Below, in pieces: positions 1 to 6,550 of a stretch of 12,617 nucleotides of DNA. The notes under the pieces are model-generated. The model was not told where the DNA came from, searched no databases, and saw only the letters and a program-made list of their open reading frames with translations. The position numbers were made by a program, and so were the translations under genes. This DNA is from Desulfobacteraceae bacterium UBA5623 (GTDB lineage: Bacteria > Desulfobacterota > DSM-4660 > Desulfatiglandales > Desulfatiglandaceae). Location of the stretch: the NCBI GenBank assembly GCA_002424495.1, contig DIKH01000005.1, positions 1-12,617 on the forward strand. The letters run 5' to 3'. The first letter of the stretch is position 1; every line of letters starts with the position of its first letter.

Positions 1-303
1 GATTGAATATATTATTCAATAGCCCGCTATTATATTTATAAATGGTCTTGAGATCACCTCTCTTCTTGCCTGTCCCCAATAATGTTATTGATTCCAGATT
101 AGGCCGTAATTATTGCTGTTTTTGATTTTGCACTAATGTTTGGCAATGCTCGATAAATACGAAGAGGAAGACTTTCGCCTAAAAAACGTTAAGACTATGG
201 GTCATCGTCTTTATAGATCTAAAGATTAAGGATACGAAAAGCGGTTAACCCGCATGCGGTTTAGGAAAATAAAAATAAATAATAAGTTAAGGAGGGGATA
301 ATC
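1..303. other. Non-coding leader region upstream of the hsp20 pair
   Basis: I see no convincing coding frame here on either strand. The stretch is AT-rich. It holds a perfect 8-bp inverted repeat with a 3-base spacer at 2-20 (ATTGAATA / TATTCAAT) and a perfect 10-bp palindrome CCGCATGCGG at 250-259 in the probable mRNA leader. It ends in a strong ribosome binding site, AAGGAGGGG at 289-297. There is no CIRCE element and no recognisable RNA gene. Confidence 0.6.
189..217 (+). promoter_or_regulatory. Possible sigma-70-type promoter for the hsp20 operon
   Basis: TTAAGA (189-194) and TATAGA (212-217) each match the -35 and -10 consensus at 4 of 6 positions, with a 17-base spacer. Transcription would begin near 224 and leave a leader of about 80 bases. 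The match is weak and was made by eye, so it is only a candidate. Confidence 0.25.
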
Positions 304-768
304 ATGTTACTTAGAAGAATTGCAGATTGGCCAAGCTATGGATTAAGGAGTCCTTTCGAAGAGGCTGCTCGAGTCAGAAGGGAAATGGATCGGCTTTTCG
401 GAGGTCTTGGAACGGATTTTTTCAGTCAACCTGGGGCAGGCGTTTTCCCATTGATGAACATCACCGAAAAAAACGATGCTTATGTGGTTAGGGCTGAACT
501 TCCCGGGATGAAGGCAGATGAGATTGAAATTTCGGTAAGCCACGACACACTGTCCATATCCGGGGAGCGAAAGATTCCTGCCGAAGGTGAAGATGCCAAA
601 TACCACAGAAGGGAAAGAGAAGCAGGCAAGTTCAATAGAATTGTGAAGTTACCCGGCGAAGTCAACGCTGAAACGGTTGAGGCGACCAGTGCAGACGGCA
701 TTTTAACAGTGGTTATGCCAAAAGCCGAAAAATCAAAGCCAAAACAAATACTCATAAAAGCCGAGTAG
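304..768 (+). CDS. Small heat shock protein, Hsp20/alpha-crystallin family (first of two)
   Basis: ATP-independent cytoplasmic holdase that binds unfolding proteins and keeps them refoldable by DnaK/ClpB. The 154-residue length is typical. A short N-terminal arm (residues 1-45, with FEEAARVRREMDRLF, a helix common in bacterial Hsp20) is followed by an alpha-crystallin domain from about residue 48 to 142. Family signatures are visible: the AELPGM turn, the RREREAGKFNRIVKLP strand region and GILTVVMPK near the end. The C-terminal tail carries an I-x-I anchor (ILI in QILIKAE), which docks neighbouring subunits in oligomers. The ATG at 304 is set by AAGGAGGGG six bases upstream. A second hsp20 gene follows after 33 bases, so the two are probably co-transcribed. 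Family assignment is secure; clients and regulation cannot be read from the sequence. Confidence 0.95.
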   Translation: MLLRRIADWPSYGLRSPFEEAARVRREMDRLFGGLGTDFFSQPGAGVFPLMNITEKNDAYVVRAELPGMKADEIEISVSHDTLSISGERKIPAEGEDAKYHRREREAGKFNRIVKLPGEVNAETVEATSADGILTVVMPKAEKSKPKQILIKAE

Positions 769-801
769 GGAATACTTAATTAATGAAAGGAGGTATTGGT
801 C

Positions 802-1212
802 ATGACTGAAGAAGAATCCAGGGCACTACAGGCAAAAGAAAAGGCGGAAGTAACCGGTCCAATGGAGCACACCAGGGCTGGTTTGGTATTTACACCGGAA
901 GTGGATATTTTTGAAACTGATAAGAGCATTACACTATTGGCGGATATGCCGGGGGTTAAAGCCGACAATCTGAACATAGATCTTCGTGAAAATGTTCTCA
1001 CCTTGGATGGTGAAGTAAAATCCCCGGAAGGAGACAGTGAGGTTGATGTCTTTCGGGAGTATAGAACCGGGAAATATTATAGACAGTTCCATTTGTCGGA
1101 GTTGATTGATCAGGCCAACATTAATGCGGAATTAAAGGATGGCGTGCTCAGGTTGACGCTTCCTAAAGTAGAGGCGGCGCGGCCACGACAAATAGCTGTC
1201 AGAGCAGCCTAA
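802..1212 (+). CDS. Small heat shock protein, Hsp20/alpha-crystallin family (second of two)
   Basis: A second holdase of 136 residues, clearly paralogous to but divergent from the first. It has a charged N-terminal arm (MTEEESRALQAKEKAEV) and an alpha-crystallin domain from roughly residue 28 to 125, with LADMPGVKADNLNIDL, YYRQFHL and GVLRLTLPK. The tail has an I-x-V anchor (IAV in RQIAVRAA). The frame is open to a TTG at 796, but the ATG at 802 is preferred because AAAGGAGGT (786-794) lies seven bases before it. The shorter, acidic N-terminal arm differs from the aromatic-rich arm of the first protein, as in bacteria whose two sHSPs form mixed oligomers. Mixed assembly here is inference. Confidence 0.93.
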   Translation: MTEEESRALQAKEKAEVTGPMEHTRAGLVFTPEVDIFETDKSITLLADMPGVKADNLNIDLRENVLTLDGEVKSPEGDSEVDVFREYRTGKYYRQFHLSELIDQANINAELKDGVLRLTLPKVEAARPRQIAVRAA

Positions 1213-1251
1213 GCATGTTTATTCTGGTTCTGTTAAGTTGGAGGGGGAATG

Positions 1252-1301
1252 TGAGGTGATGAATAATTTTCAGACATAACTGAACCCCTGTCATCACCTC
1301 A
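1252..1301. repeat. Perfect 11-bp inverted repeat between convergent operons
   Basis: TGAGGTGATGA (1252-1262) is exactly complementary to TCATCACCTCA (1291-1301), with a 28-base spacer. It lies 40 bases past the stop of the second hsp20 gene. It could be the end of the hsp20 transcript, but there is no T-run after it on the + strand (AAAA follows), so a classical intrinsic terminator is not supported. A 3' stabilising hairpin or a protein site are alternatives. Confidence 0.5.
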
Positions 1302-1341
1302 AAACCCCGTTCGCAGAAGATGTAATCCTCCGCAAACGGGG
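1301..1341 (-). terminator. Rho-independent terminator of the leftward aryl-CoA operon
   Basis: Read on the - strand, CCCCGTTTGC (1341-1332) pairs over 10 bases with GCGAACGGGG (1314-1305), including one G-U wobble, across a 17-base loop. It is followed at once by TTTT (1304-1301). On the + strand the same arms have a C-A mismatch and no T-run, so the orientation favours the - strand. It lies about 40 bases past the stop of the dehydrogenase gene, the last gene of the operon. Confidence 0.72.
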
Positions 1342-1383
1342 CGTTGGGCTAAATTAAACCGCTACAGGGTCGCGGCGGTCAGA

Positions 1384-2244
1384 TTATTTTCTTCTGTAAT
1401 CGTAGAAGCCGATACCGTTTTTAACACCCAAACGTCCTGCGGCCACCATGTTTCCGATAAGGGGGCACATACAGTATTTGTCGCCGCCCCTGCGGATGTG
1501 GAGGTCTTCCAGCACGTGCTGTACGGTGTCAAGGCCGATAAAGTCCATCAACTGTACCGGGCCTACCGGCCAGTTAAAGCCGTTGATGAATGCCTTGTCA
1601 ATGTCTTCCTTTGTTGCTACGCCTTCATACACGCAGTATGCGACCTCGTTCAACAAGGGCGCCATGGTCCTGTTGGTCAAAAACCCCGGGCAGTCCACCT
1701 TGATATCGCAGGCTTCCTTGCCGATCTCTTTGCAGAACTGCACTGCGGCTTGGCCTGTTTCATCACTTGTTTGAAGGGCTCGCACCACCTCAACGAGTTT
1801 CATGTGGGTCGGCGGCTGATGGAAATGGATGATGATGAACTTGTCGGCCCTCTTTACGGCTGAGGCCATGGGGGTCGCCTGAAGAGCGGATGTATTGGAC
1901 GCAAGTATACATTCCGGCTTGCAGATCGCATCCAGTTTCTTGAATACGTCAATCTTGATCTTGATATCTTCAAAAACAGCTTCAATGACCAGGTCAACAT
2001 CTTTGAGCTCTTCCATGGTCTTGACCAGCTTGATGTTTCCCAGGATCTGTTTCTTTTGATCTTCGGTCATCTTGCCTTTTTTGATCCGGTCATCAAGATT
2101 TTTCGCTGCAAATGCAACTGCCTTGTCGCCTGCACCTTCAACCGCATCAAACCCATAGGTCTCTTTCCCGGCCTGGGCGCATACCTGCAGGATGCCTCTA
2201 CCCATCTGTCCAAGTCCCACAACAGCAACTTTATTTAATGCCAT
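1384..2244 (-). CDS. 3-hydroxyacyl-CoA dehydrogenase (3-hydroxybutyryl-CoA dehydrogenase family)
   Basis: NAD(P)-dependent oxidation of a 3-hydroxyacyl-CoA to the 3-ketoacyl-CoA, a soluble beta-oxidation step. The 286 residues match the single-function HBD family. The N-terminal Rossmann fold has G10-L-G12-Q-M-G15. Catalytic-site residues are in place: S119 (SNTSA), H140, E152 (MKLVE) and N191 (PGFLTNR). The C-terminal helical domain runs from about residue 187, with NWPVGPVQLMDFIGLD and GVKNGIGFYDY. Oddly, the usual H-F-F-N-P-P-x-x-M-K-L-V-E segment reads HFHQPPTHMKLVE, which suggests an altered acyl pocket. Start: ATG at 2244 with AGGAG seven bases upstream. It is the last gene of the operon, downstream of aryl-CoA reductase genes. 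It may therefore act on a ring-derived hydroxyacyl-CoA such as 3-hydroxypimeloyl-CoA, though the substrate is inference. Confidence 0.9.
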   Translation of the reverse strand: MALNKVAVVGLGQMGRGILQVCAQAGKETYGFDAVEGAGDKAVAFAAKNLDDRIKKGKMTEDQKKQILGNIKLVKTMEELKDVDLVIEAVFEDIKIKIDVFKKLDAICKPECILASNTSALQATPMASAVKRADKFIIIHFHQPPTHMKLVEVVRALQTSDETGQAAVQFCKEIGKEACDIKVDCPGFLTNRTMAPLLNEVAYCVYEGVATKEDIDKAFINGFNWPVGPVQLMDFIGLDTVQHVLEDLHIRRGGDKYCMCPLIGNMVAAGRLGVKNGIGFYDYRRK

Positions 2245-2260
2245 ATTGTATCTCCTATTA

Positions 2261-2288
2261 GCGTCTGAACGGCGGGCCGTTCAGACGC
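2261..2288. repeat. Strong 12-bp hairpin between amidohydrolase and dehydrogenase genes
   Basis: GCGTCTGAACGG (2261-2272) is perfectly complementary to CCGTTCAGACGC (2277-2288), with only four bases between. On the - strand, the direction of the operon, it ends four bases before the ribosome binding site (2252-2256) of the dehydrogenase gene and has no T-run after it. The T-rich tail (AATTTTTAATTTTT) is on the + strand side. For the operon it is more likely an mRNA processing or stabilising stem than a terminator. For antisense transcription entering from the left it could terminate. Confidence 0.7.
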
Positions 2289-2371
2289 AATTTTTAATTT
2301 TTAATTGTCAATGTTGAATGAAAGGTTGTTTTCATCCAGCATCTCTCGGGCTAAAACCAGTCTGCAAAAAC

Positions 2372-3343
2372 CTACTTGGCCTCTTTGGGTGGTTTGTAAA
2401 TCGGCAGATCCAGGCCGAGGAACTTGATGGCGTTGTTACGGAGCAGATTGGCCTTTGTTGCATCCTTCCAGCCTTCCATCTTCATGATCTCCATCTTGCC
2501 GCGGGCAAGGCCAAAGCCGTTGGAACCCCACATCACCTTTTCACGACCGACGCCGCTGTTGATGAAGTCCAGGGTTTCCTTGTCTAGACCGCTCGGCATG
2601 TAAGCTGCGATGTCGCCGTATACGTTCGGGTGCTTCCAGAGCATATCAGCCCACTCTGTCCTCCAGGGATAGCCTGTGTGGGACAGGTTGATCTTGAGAT
2701 CAGGGAAATCCATCACGACTTCGTCAATCAACATTGGATGGCCTACCCAGCTGGGAAGAGGCTCCGCAGAGTGACCGACCTGCATGGAGACGGCTATTTT
2801 CAGTTCATTGCAAAGCCCGTAGAGTGGATACATCTTCTTGTCGTTGACAGCAAGCCCGAAGGTGATGGGGTGCGCAAACACCATCTGGAAACCCCAGTTT
2901 TGAACCGCATTTCTGATCCAGTCAATACTTTCGGGAATGTGATTGGGGCTGTATCCGGCAACGCCGATGATCCTGCCCGGGGCCTCTTTCATCCTGTCGT
3001 AGATAAAATCCTCTTTGTAATCAACGATCAACTCATAGGTATTCCTGTAAGACCACATCCTGAGGGCGCAAAGGCATACGATGTCATAGCCCACTTTGTC
3101 CATGGCAGCAACAAGGGCTGCGGTTGACTCATAGGGGCAGAAGACCGTGCCGGCCATAAACGGCATGCGCGACAGGAATTCCTTGCGTTCTTCAGGGGTG
3201 AAGGGGAACCTCCCTGTGGGGAAAAACGGCTTAAAAGTGGTTGCAGCCATCTGCCGCCATTCCTGATACTTGTTATAGTCGTAATTTAAACCTTCAATCT
3301 GTGTCGGCCAATTATTGATATCAATTGCCTTAATATCATCCAT
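2372..3343 (-). CDS. Amidohydrolase-2 (ACMSD-like) family protein lacking most metal ligands
   Basis: A 323-residue TIM-barrel protein of the amidohydrolase-2 family, whose members include metal-dependent decarboxylases and hydrolases such as ACMSD. Family marks are H158 in FAHP, H191 in VGHSAEP, H222 in NLSHTGYPW and GSNGFG near the end. The N-terminal metal motif D-x-H-x-H reads D8-I-N10-N-W12, and the C-terminal G-S-D reads G-S-N275. Only H191 of the four ligands of the ACMSD site therefore remains. It may not bind metal in the usual way, may be structural, or may run different chemistry. Start: ATG at 3343 with AGGAGGAG seven bases upstream. It lies in the reductase operon 296 bases after the ferredoxin gene, so a role with the ring-reduction product or an aryl-CoA intermediate is plausible. 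The true function is unknown. Confidence 0.75.
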   Translation of the reverse strand: MDDIKAIDINNWPTQIEGLNYDYNKYQEWRQMAATTFKPFFPTGRFPFTPEERKEFLSRMPFMAGTVFCPYESTAALVAAMDKVGYDIVCLCALRMWSYRNTYELIVDYKEDFIYDRMKEAPGRIIGVAGYSPNHIPESIDWIRNAVQNWGFQMVFAHPITFGLAVNDKKMYPLYGLCNELKIAVSMQVGHSAEPLPSWVGHPMLIDEVVMDFPDLKINLSHTGYPWRTEWADMLWKHPNVYGDIAAYMPSGLDKETLDFINSGVGREKVMWGSNGFGLARGKMEIMKMEGWKDATKANLLRNNAIKFLGLDLPIYKPPKEAK

Positions 3344-3386
3344 AAATTAACTCCTCCTAATTAATAATGGTTTACTTTGAACAAAT

Positions 3387-3476
3387 AGGAGCCGTCCCGA
3401 AATAACTTGATCATTTCCATCGGACCGGTCATCTTCCTATGCGATAACATGATCAACTTATTTCGGGGCGGCTCCT
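3387..3476. repeat. 90-bp palindromic element with 27-bp near-perfect inverted ends
   Basis: The 27-base arm at 3387-3413 (starting AGGAGCCGTCCCGAAATAA) is the reverse complement of 3450-3476 at 25 of 27 positions. A 36-base spacer between them contains a further small palindrome, GACCGGTC (3423-3430). The size and sharply bounded arms resemble a REP-like or miniature transposable palindrome, or a very long mRNA hairpin between the ferredoxin and amidohydrolase genes. I see no clear target-site duplication at the edges and no T-run, so terminator and MITE both remain unproven. Confidence 0.7.
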
Positions 3477-3639
3477 TCCTTCCGAAGAGAAACGCCCAGC
3501 TTTTTTTAACCGGCGCCGGACCGAAACCGGATCTTTGCCCCCATTAGCTATCAGACCCGTTTCTTATAAAATTAAAGGGCCCACTTTGCAACAGGAAAAA
3601 TCTCCCGGTTTCGTTCAGGCTCCAGTTCTAGTGAACAAG

Positions 3640-3906
3640 CTAAAAAAGCTTCGGTTCTTTACCAGGATGAAGTCTTTTGAACTTCGCAATCAGTTGCTCT
3701 TTTGTCTCCTGGTGATCGGGATCCGGCTCCGGAATTTCAACGGAACAGGTCGCAGCACATTGAGGGACATTATGAAATCCTACGCACTCAGTGCATTTTT
3801 CAGGATCAATTTCATACTTCTCATCTCCCTCATATATGGCATCGTTCGGGCACTCTTCAGCGCAGTTTCCGCAATAAATGCAACCTTCTGGAATTCTGTA
3901 AGCCAT
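3640..3906 (-). CDS. bzdM: Alvin-type 2[4Fe-4S] ferredoxin, electron donor to aryl-CoA reductase
   Basis: Low-potential electron carrier of 88 residues. Two cluster motifs are intact: C9-x2-C12-x2-C15-x3-C19 and C38-x2-C41-x8-C50-x3-C54. The eight-residue insertion in the second motif and the charged C-terminal tail (residues 59-88, ending KRLHPGKEPKLF) mark the Allochromatium vinosum type, which has very negative potentials and accompanies benzoyl-CoA reductases. The frame opens at a TTG (3912), but MAYRIPEGC from the ATG at 3906 is the usual beginning of the family, and AGGTAGGTG (3922-3914) is placed for it. It is 55 bases downstream of the BzdO-like gene. The role as donor to the reductase is from family and context. 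The bzdM symbol is by analogy with the Azoarcus cluster. Confidence 0.9.
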   Translation of the reverse strand: MAYRIPEGCIYCGNCAEECPNDAIYEGDEKYEIDPEKCTECVGFHNVPQCAATCSVEIPEPDPDHQETKEQLIAKFKRLHPGKEPKLF

Positions 3907-3961
3907 AGTCAAACACCTACCTAAAATAATGAGTTAATATTAAATAGTCTGTTTACACTTT

Positions 3962-5293
3962 TTAAGCGGCCTTTTTGGTCAGCCTCTTTACATTATTGGC
4001 CTCGAAGAAGATATCAAATTTTCTTTTCATATTGGTGAGGTCAATTTCTCTGGGGTCAGCATCATTGCCTTCATAGTTGATACAGGGGATGCCGGCCTCT
4101 GCCACTGCGTTACGGCTTTCCATGCTGCCAAGCGCCTGCATGGTGCAGCCGATGTTCTGGTGGAGCATGCCGCCGTCTGCGTGCCACTGCTTGGCTATCT
4201 TCAGCGTCAGTTCATGCAGAACCTCGCCGCAGGCGATATTGTATGGAGTCTCAGTTGAAAAATGCGACCTGTACCAGACAAGCGCCCTGGCAACCTCTTC
4301 CCTGGTGTTCATCGGCATTCCCAATTCTACCGGAGTTGGAGTCGGGATAAGGTCGCCTTCGTCGTTTTCAAACTTCCAGGACCCGCAAAGGCAGATGACA
4401 TATGGTGAGCCTACAACAACGCCGCCGTATTCCCTTTCCAGATATCTGTAGAGTTCAAGTGCCGGCCAAGGTGGGATAGCGTCGGTGATGATCCTGAACT
4501 GCTCGTTCGCCACAGCGGCAATGCCCCTGTTTACCCTGTCCCGCACCTCTTCCTTGAGTTCCTGCATCAAGGCTACGGTATCATCGCCATAGGCCTTGGT
4601 CAGGTTGGGGACGATAAATGAAAAGATGGTCTTTTCATCCATTGGGGCAGGAGTCGTCTGGTTTAGGATCATGATATCGCACCATGTCCTGTATGACTTA
4701 AATTCGTTCTTAACACCCTTAATGAACAATTCATCAATAAAGGGCTGGCCAACCGCTTTTTCAGCCTGCTCAATGCAGTCCAGCATCTGGCCTGTCATGT
4801 ATTTGATCAGGTTTTCATCATTGTATGGGTATGCCTTGGTCAGGTCAAACAGATACATGGGCGTGTCGGAATTTTCACACAGGATCTGGAACCACTTGCA
4901 ATGACAAGGCGCCAAGGAAAAACTTGATGCGAAATCGGGTTTGCCCCATTCGCTCAGCATGGTGCCGTCGGGCATGATGTTCTTGTTCAGGAACTGGGCG
5001 CCCCATACGCACTTGCTGTATCCGCACAACTCTCTGGTCATGCCGCGTCTTTCACATTCCTCCATGCACTTCAGCCCAAAATCCTTCCAGAAGGCGATAT
5101 TGGCTGCAAAGGGTTCGGAACCCATGATCACCGCATTTTCAAACCCTGTGTACTGGGAAATACTCAAGGCAGTCGCACCCAGAAAACGGAGTCTTCCGTT
5201 TTTGTGGGCCTCGTGATATTCCTTAAAATGGTTCTGTTTGAATTCCTTGATCCTTTTCCACAACTTCATCGGTTCAGTCTTATATTTGCTCAT
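3962..5293 (-). CDS. bzdO: ATP-dependent aryl-CoA reductase core subunit, BzdO/BcrB-like
   Basis: One of two 2-hydroxyacyl-CoA dehydratase-like (HgdB superfamily) subunits that form the substrate-binding, ring-reducing core of class I benzoyl-CoA reductases. The length of 443 residues fits the BcrB/BzdO branch. Candidate iron-sulfur or active-site cysteines are C90 and C95 (CGYSKC), C130/C132 (APCHC) and C383 in GGMLHQNIGCTMQALG. The family tail GNDADPREID is at 409-418, and CLCGSWKFE at 301-309 is also conserved in style. Start: ATG at 5293 with GGAGGT five bases upstream. It sits 45 bases after the BzdN-like gene and 55 bases before the ferredoxin gene. Assignment as an aryl-CoA reductase rather than a plain hydroxyacyl-CoA dehydratase rests on the two separate ATPase genes and the Alvin-type ferredoxin. 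Benzoyl-CoA itself as substrate is likely but unproven. Confidence 0.88.
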   Translation of the reverse strand: MSKYKTEPMKLWKRIKEFKQNHFKEYHEAHKNGRLRFLGATALSISQYTGFENAVIMGSEPFAANIAFWKDFGLKCMEECERRGMTRELCGYSKCVWGAQFLNKNIMPDGTMLSEWGKPDFASSFSLAPCHCKWFQILCENSDTPMYLFDLTKAYPYNDENLIKYMTGQMLDCIEQAEKAVGQPFIDELFIKGVKNEFKSYRTWCDIMILNQTTPAPMDEKTIFSFIVPNLTKAYGDDTVALMQELKEEVRDRVNRGIAAVANEQFRIITDAIPPWPALELYRYLEREYGGVVVGSPYVICLCGSWKFENDEGDLIPTPTPVELGMPMNTREEVARALVWYRSHFSTETPYNIACGEVLHELTLKIAKQWHADGGMLHQNIGCTMQALGSMESRNAVAEAGIPCINYEGNDADPREIDLTNMKRKFDIFFEANNVKRLTKKAA

Positions 5294-5338
5294 AAGCTAC
5301 CTCCAAAAAAAGCTTAATAGATTAATGTCTAACATCCC

Positions 5339-6469
5339 CTAAATAATATCCATGGTTGTTTCCAGCATGGCCTCAACACGGGTCCTGAACTGACCGATTG
5401 GAATCCGGATATCGAATTCCAGTGTCAGGGTGGGCATGCCCATGGCCTTCATTTCACGCTCGATAACAGCATTGTCAAGCTGATGCGGCTGGCAGAACTT
5501 GTGGTTGAACAGTATTACCGCATCTACCTTGTATGCCTTTATCAGGTGCTTGATAAAAGGAATCCTGCGCCTTCTGGGCCAGTCCTTGTTCGGACATGGG
5601 GGTCTGTGATTGTAACGCAGGGAGATGGCCATCAGCCTGTCTTCCTGGGGATTGACATCATTAAAATTATACCGGATTCCCGTGCAGGTATCATCAATGA
5701 CTATGGTAGCGGGGATGTCGCACTCGTGTTCGACCATGTGCATGAACTCGCGGTCGGTGTTGACGCTGCCGATGATCATGATCCTGGTGCCGGGGTCTCT
5801 GTCCATTTTTCTTTCCGGCAGCTTCTTGAGCACTTCCCTCATCATTGCATTGTGCTCATCCCGATCCATGATCTGTCCGCTCAGCGCAAGGTCAAGGGCC
5901 TCGGAACCGGTTACCAGGGGATTGTCCTGCTGACGGTACTCGAATATCTGCCGGATCAACTGACGATTGGTGTTGTATGATTCGATCCCGCGATCCAGAT
6001 CTTCATTGGTGATTTCCTTGCCGATCCATTTTTCCAAAGCTGTTTTGAACTTTGCATATTCAACGGCCAGGTATTCTTCCCTGCCAATGGTCTGGGTGCT
6101 GTGGGGAACCGCCAAAAAGTAAGAGAATTCTAATGGTATGTGTTTCTGCCATACCCAGAATGCCTCACCGGTATGCAGGCATGTCTGGCCCTGGACAATA
6201 CCGTCCAGATAATCGTAATCGCCTTCCAGTCCGCGGCCCAAAGCATCCCTGCAAAAGGAGCAGCCGATATTGGGGGCGATATATTTTGCTACCTTGTCAG
6301 ATGACTTATGACCGCCGATGATCCTGACAGGGAGTATGCCTGCGGCTTTCAGAGGCTCTTCCGGTGCATAACTGCAAAAAAAGCCCACGACTTTTCCCCC
6401 GGTCCTCTTCTTCCAATCTCTGGCATACTCATGCCGATTTGTAAGTATTTCACTAAATTTTTCAAACAT
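5339..6469 (-). CDS. bzdN: ATP-dependent aryl-CoA reductase core subunit, BzdN/BcrC-like
   Basis: Partner of the BzdO-like subunit in the reductase core, 376 residues, the length of BcrC/BzdN. Visible signatures are the N-terminal FFCSYAPEEPLKAAGILPVRI region (from residue 30; written here as a region, key residue C32), GCSFCRD with C70 and C73, QTCLHTGEAFW with C97, the central GSVNTD loop (234-239), HKFCQPHQLDN with C326, and the terminal LEFDI...GQFRTRVEAM block typical of this superfamily. Several of these cysteines should hold a [4Fe-4S] cluster. Start: ATG at 6469 with GGGAGGT seven bases upstream. An 81-base gap separates it from the upstream ATPase gene, so all four reductase genes are probably one transcript. 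The gene order P-Q-N-O-M differs from N-O-P-Q-M of Azoarcus. Confidence 0.88.
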   Translation of the reverse strand: MFEKFSEILTNRHEYARDWKKRTGGKVVGFFCSYAPEEPLKAAGILPVRIIGGHKSSDKVAKYIAPNIGCSFCRDALGRGLEGDYDYLDGIVQGQTCLHTGEAFWVWQKHIPLEFSYFLAVPHSTQTIGREEYLAVEYAKFKTALEKWIGKEITNEDLDRGIESYNTNRQLIRQIFEYRQQDNPLVTGSEALDLALSGQIMDRDEHNAMMREVLKKLPERKMDRDPGTRIMIIGSVNTDREFMHMVEHECDIPATIVIDDTCTGIRYNFNDVNPQEDRLMAISLRYNHRPPCPNKDWPRRRRIPFIKHLIKAYKVDAVILFNHKFCQPHQLDNAVIEREMKAMGMPTLTLEFDIRIPIGQFRTRVEAMLETTMDII

Positions 6470-6550
6470 TGATAAGACCTCCCAACTGAGATGTTTTCTT
6501 CATGTTTTTATTTCTTCAGCTTTAAGCTGGCTCAATGATAATGTAAGACC

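Noticed and set aside
47..80. Heat-shock sigma-32-like promoter, CTTGAGA and CCCCAAT
   Set aside because: The 20-base spacing is too long for that promoter class and it is more than 220 bases from the gene.
796..801. TTG start two codons upstream for the second Hsp20
   Set aside because: AAAGGAGGT is spaced correctly for the ATG at 802 and almost touches the TTG.
2630..3127. 165-residue open frame on the + strand over the amidohydrolase gene
   Set aside because: It is the mirror of a well-supported gene, with no domain resemblance and no ribosome binding site.
3501..3535. GC-rich palindrome CCGGCGCCGG beside a run of seven T
   Set aside because: The T-run precedes the palindrome on the + strand and becomes A on the - strand, so it does not work as a terminator in either direction.
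3907..3912. TTG start for the ferredoxin
   Set aside because: The ATG two codons later gives the standard MAYRI beginning and the better ribosome-site spacing.
5483..5980. 165-residue open frame on the + strand over the BzdN-like gene
   Set aside because: Antisense shadow; the opposite strand carries a recognisable family protein throughout.
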